Shown here piece after piece: positions 63,863 through 64,000 of a DNA stretch of 64,000 nt. The stretch lies in NCBI GenBank assembly GCA_030770545.1, contig CM061096.1, forward strand, positions 13,559,501 through 13,623,500, read 5' to 3'. The stretch comes from Macropodus opercularis (Eukaryota > Chordata > Actinopteri > Anabantiformes > Osphronemidae). The stretch's first letter is position 1; each line of letters starts with the position of its first letter. The translations under genes and the position numbers were made by a program. The notes below the pieces were generated by a model, which worked only from the letters and a program-made list of their open reading frames with translations, was not told the DNA's origin and searched no databases.

Positions 63863-64000
63863 GGTAGAGCCAGCCTGAGCCAAACTGATCAATGGATCAA
63901 CAGTGGTCATTGTACCATAATGCAACAACCCAGACGTGAAGCTTTACGTTTACTCCATGCTGAAGCTGTGCCCTGGCCTCTGCCGGGAGCAATCTTCAAC

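Overview
The window is nuclear DNA from a ray-finned fish, probably a percomorph-like teleost with compact genes. The reasons are many short GT-AG introns of about 75-500 bp, vertebrate-specific proteins, CA/TG microsatellites, a tRNA-derived SINE and a piggyBac-type MITE. There are no bacterial features; nearly all coding sequence is in spliced exons that I assembled by hand and checked by reading-frame phase.

Layout. 0.4-2.3 kb (-): a small PH-domain protein with several tyrosine motifs, not recognised by name. 3.3-13.1 kb (-): rhot1 (Miro1), complete, 619 codons plus a conserved 41-codon cassette exon. 14.0-17.1 kb (-): adap2, complete, 379 aa. 18.0-25.9 kb (-): atad5, complete, 1842 aa. 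27.4-32.0 kb (+): khsrp, complete, 663 aa. 36.1-43.5 kb (-): rfx1, complete, 903 aa. 46.7-47.7 kb (+): rln3, complete, 148 aa. 48.4-48.7 kb (-): a possible small spliced gene. 49.3-55.1 kb (+): an il27ra-like class I cytokine receptor, 710 aa. 57.9 kb to the right edge (+): tnpo2, the first 738 codons, with six candidate C/D-box snoRNAs in its introns.

The left half (rhot1-adap2-atad5) corresponds to human 17q11.2. The right half (khsrp, rfx1-rln3-il27ra, tnpo2) corresponds to human 19p13. A boundary between two ancestral blocks therefore lies between atad5 and khsrp, at about 26.4-27.3 kb. The genes do not form a pathway. Jobs include mitochondrial transport (rhot1), Arf/phosphoinositide signalling (adap2), PCNA unloading (atad5), mRNA decay (khsrp), transcription (rfx1), neuropeptide and cytokine signalling (rln3, il27ra) and nuclear import (tnpo2).

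The least routine content is the snoRNA cluster in tnpo2 (three snord41-like copies, two copies of a second guide family and one orphan), the possible small gene opposite il27ra, and an in-frame stop or 66-nt mini-intron in the PH-domain gene.
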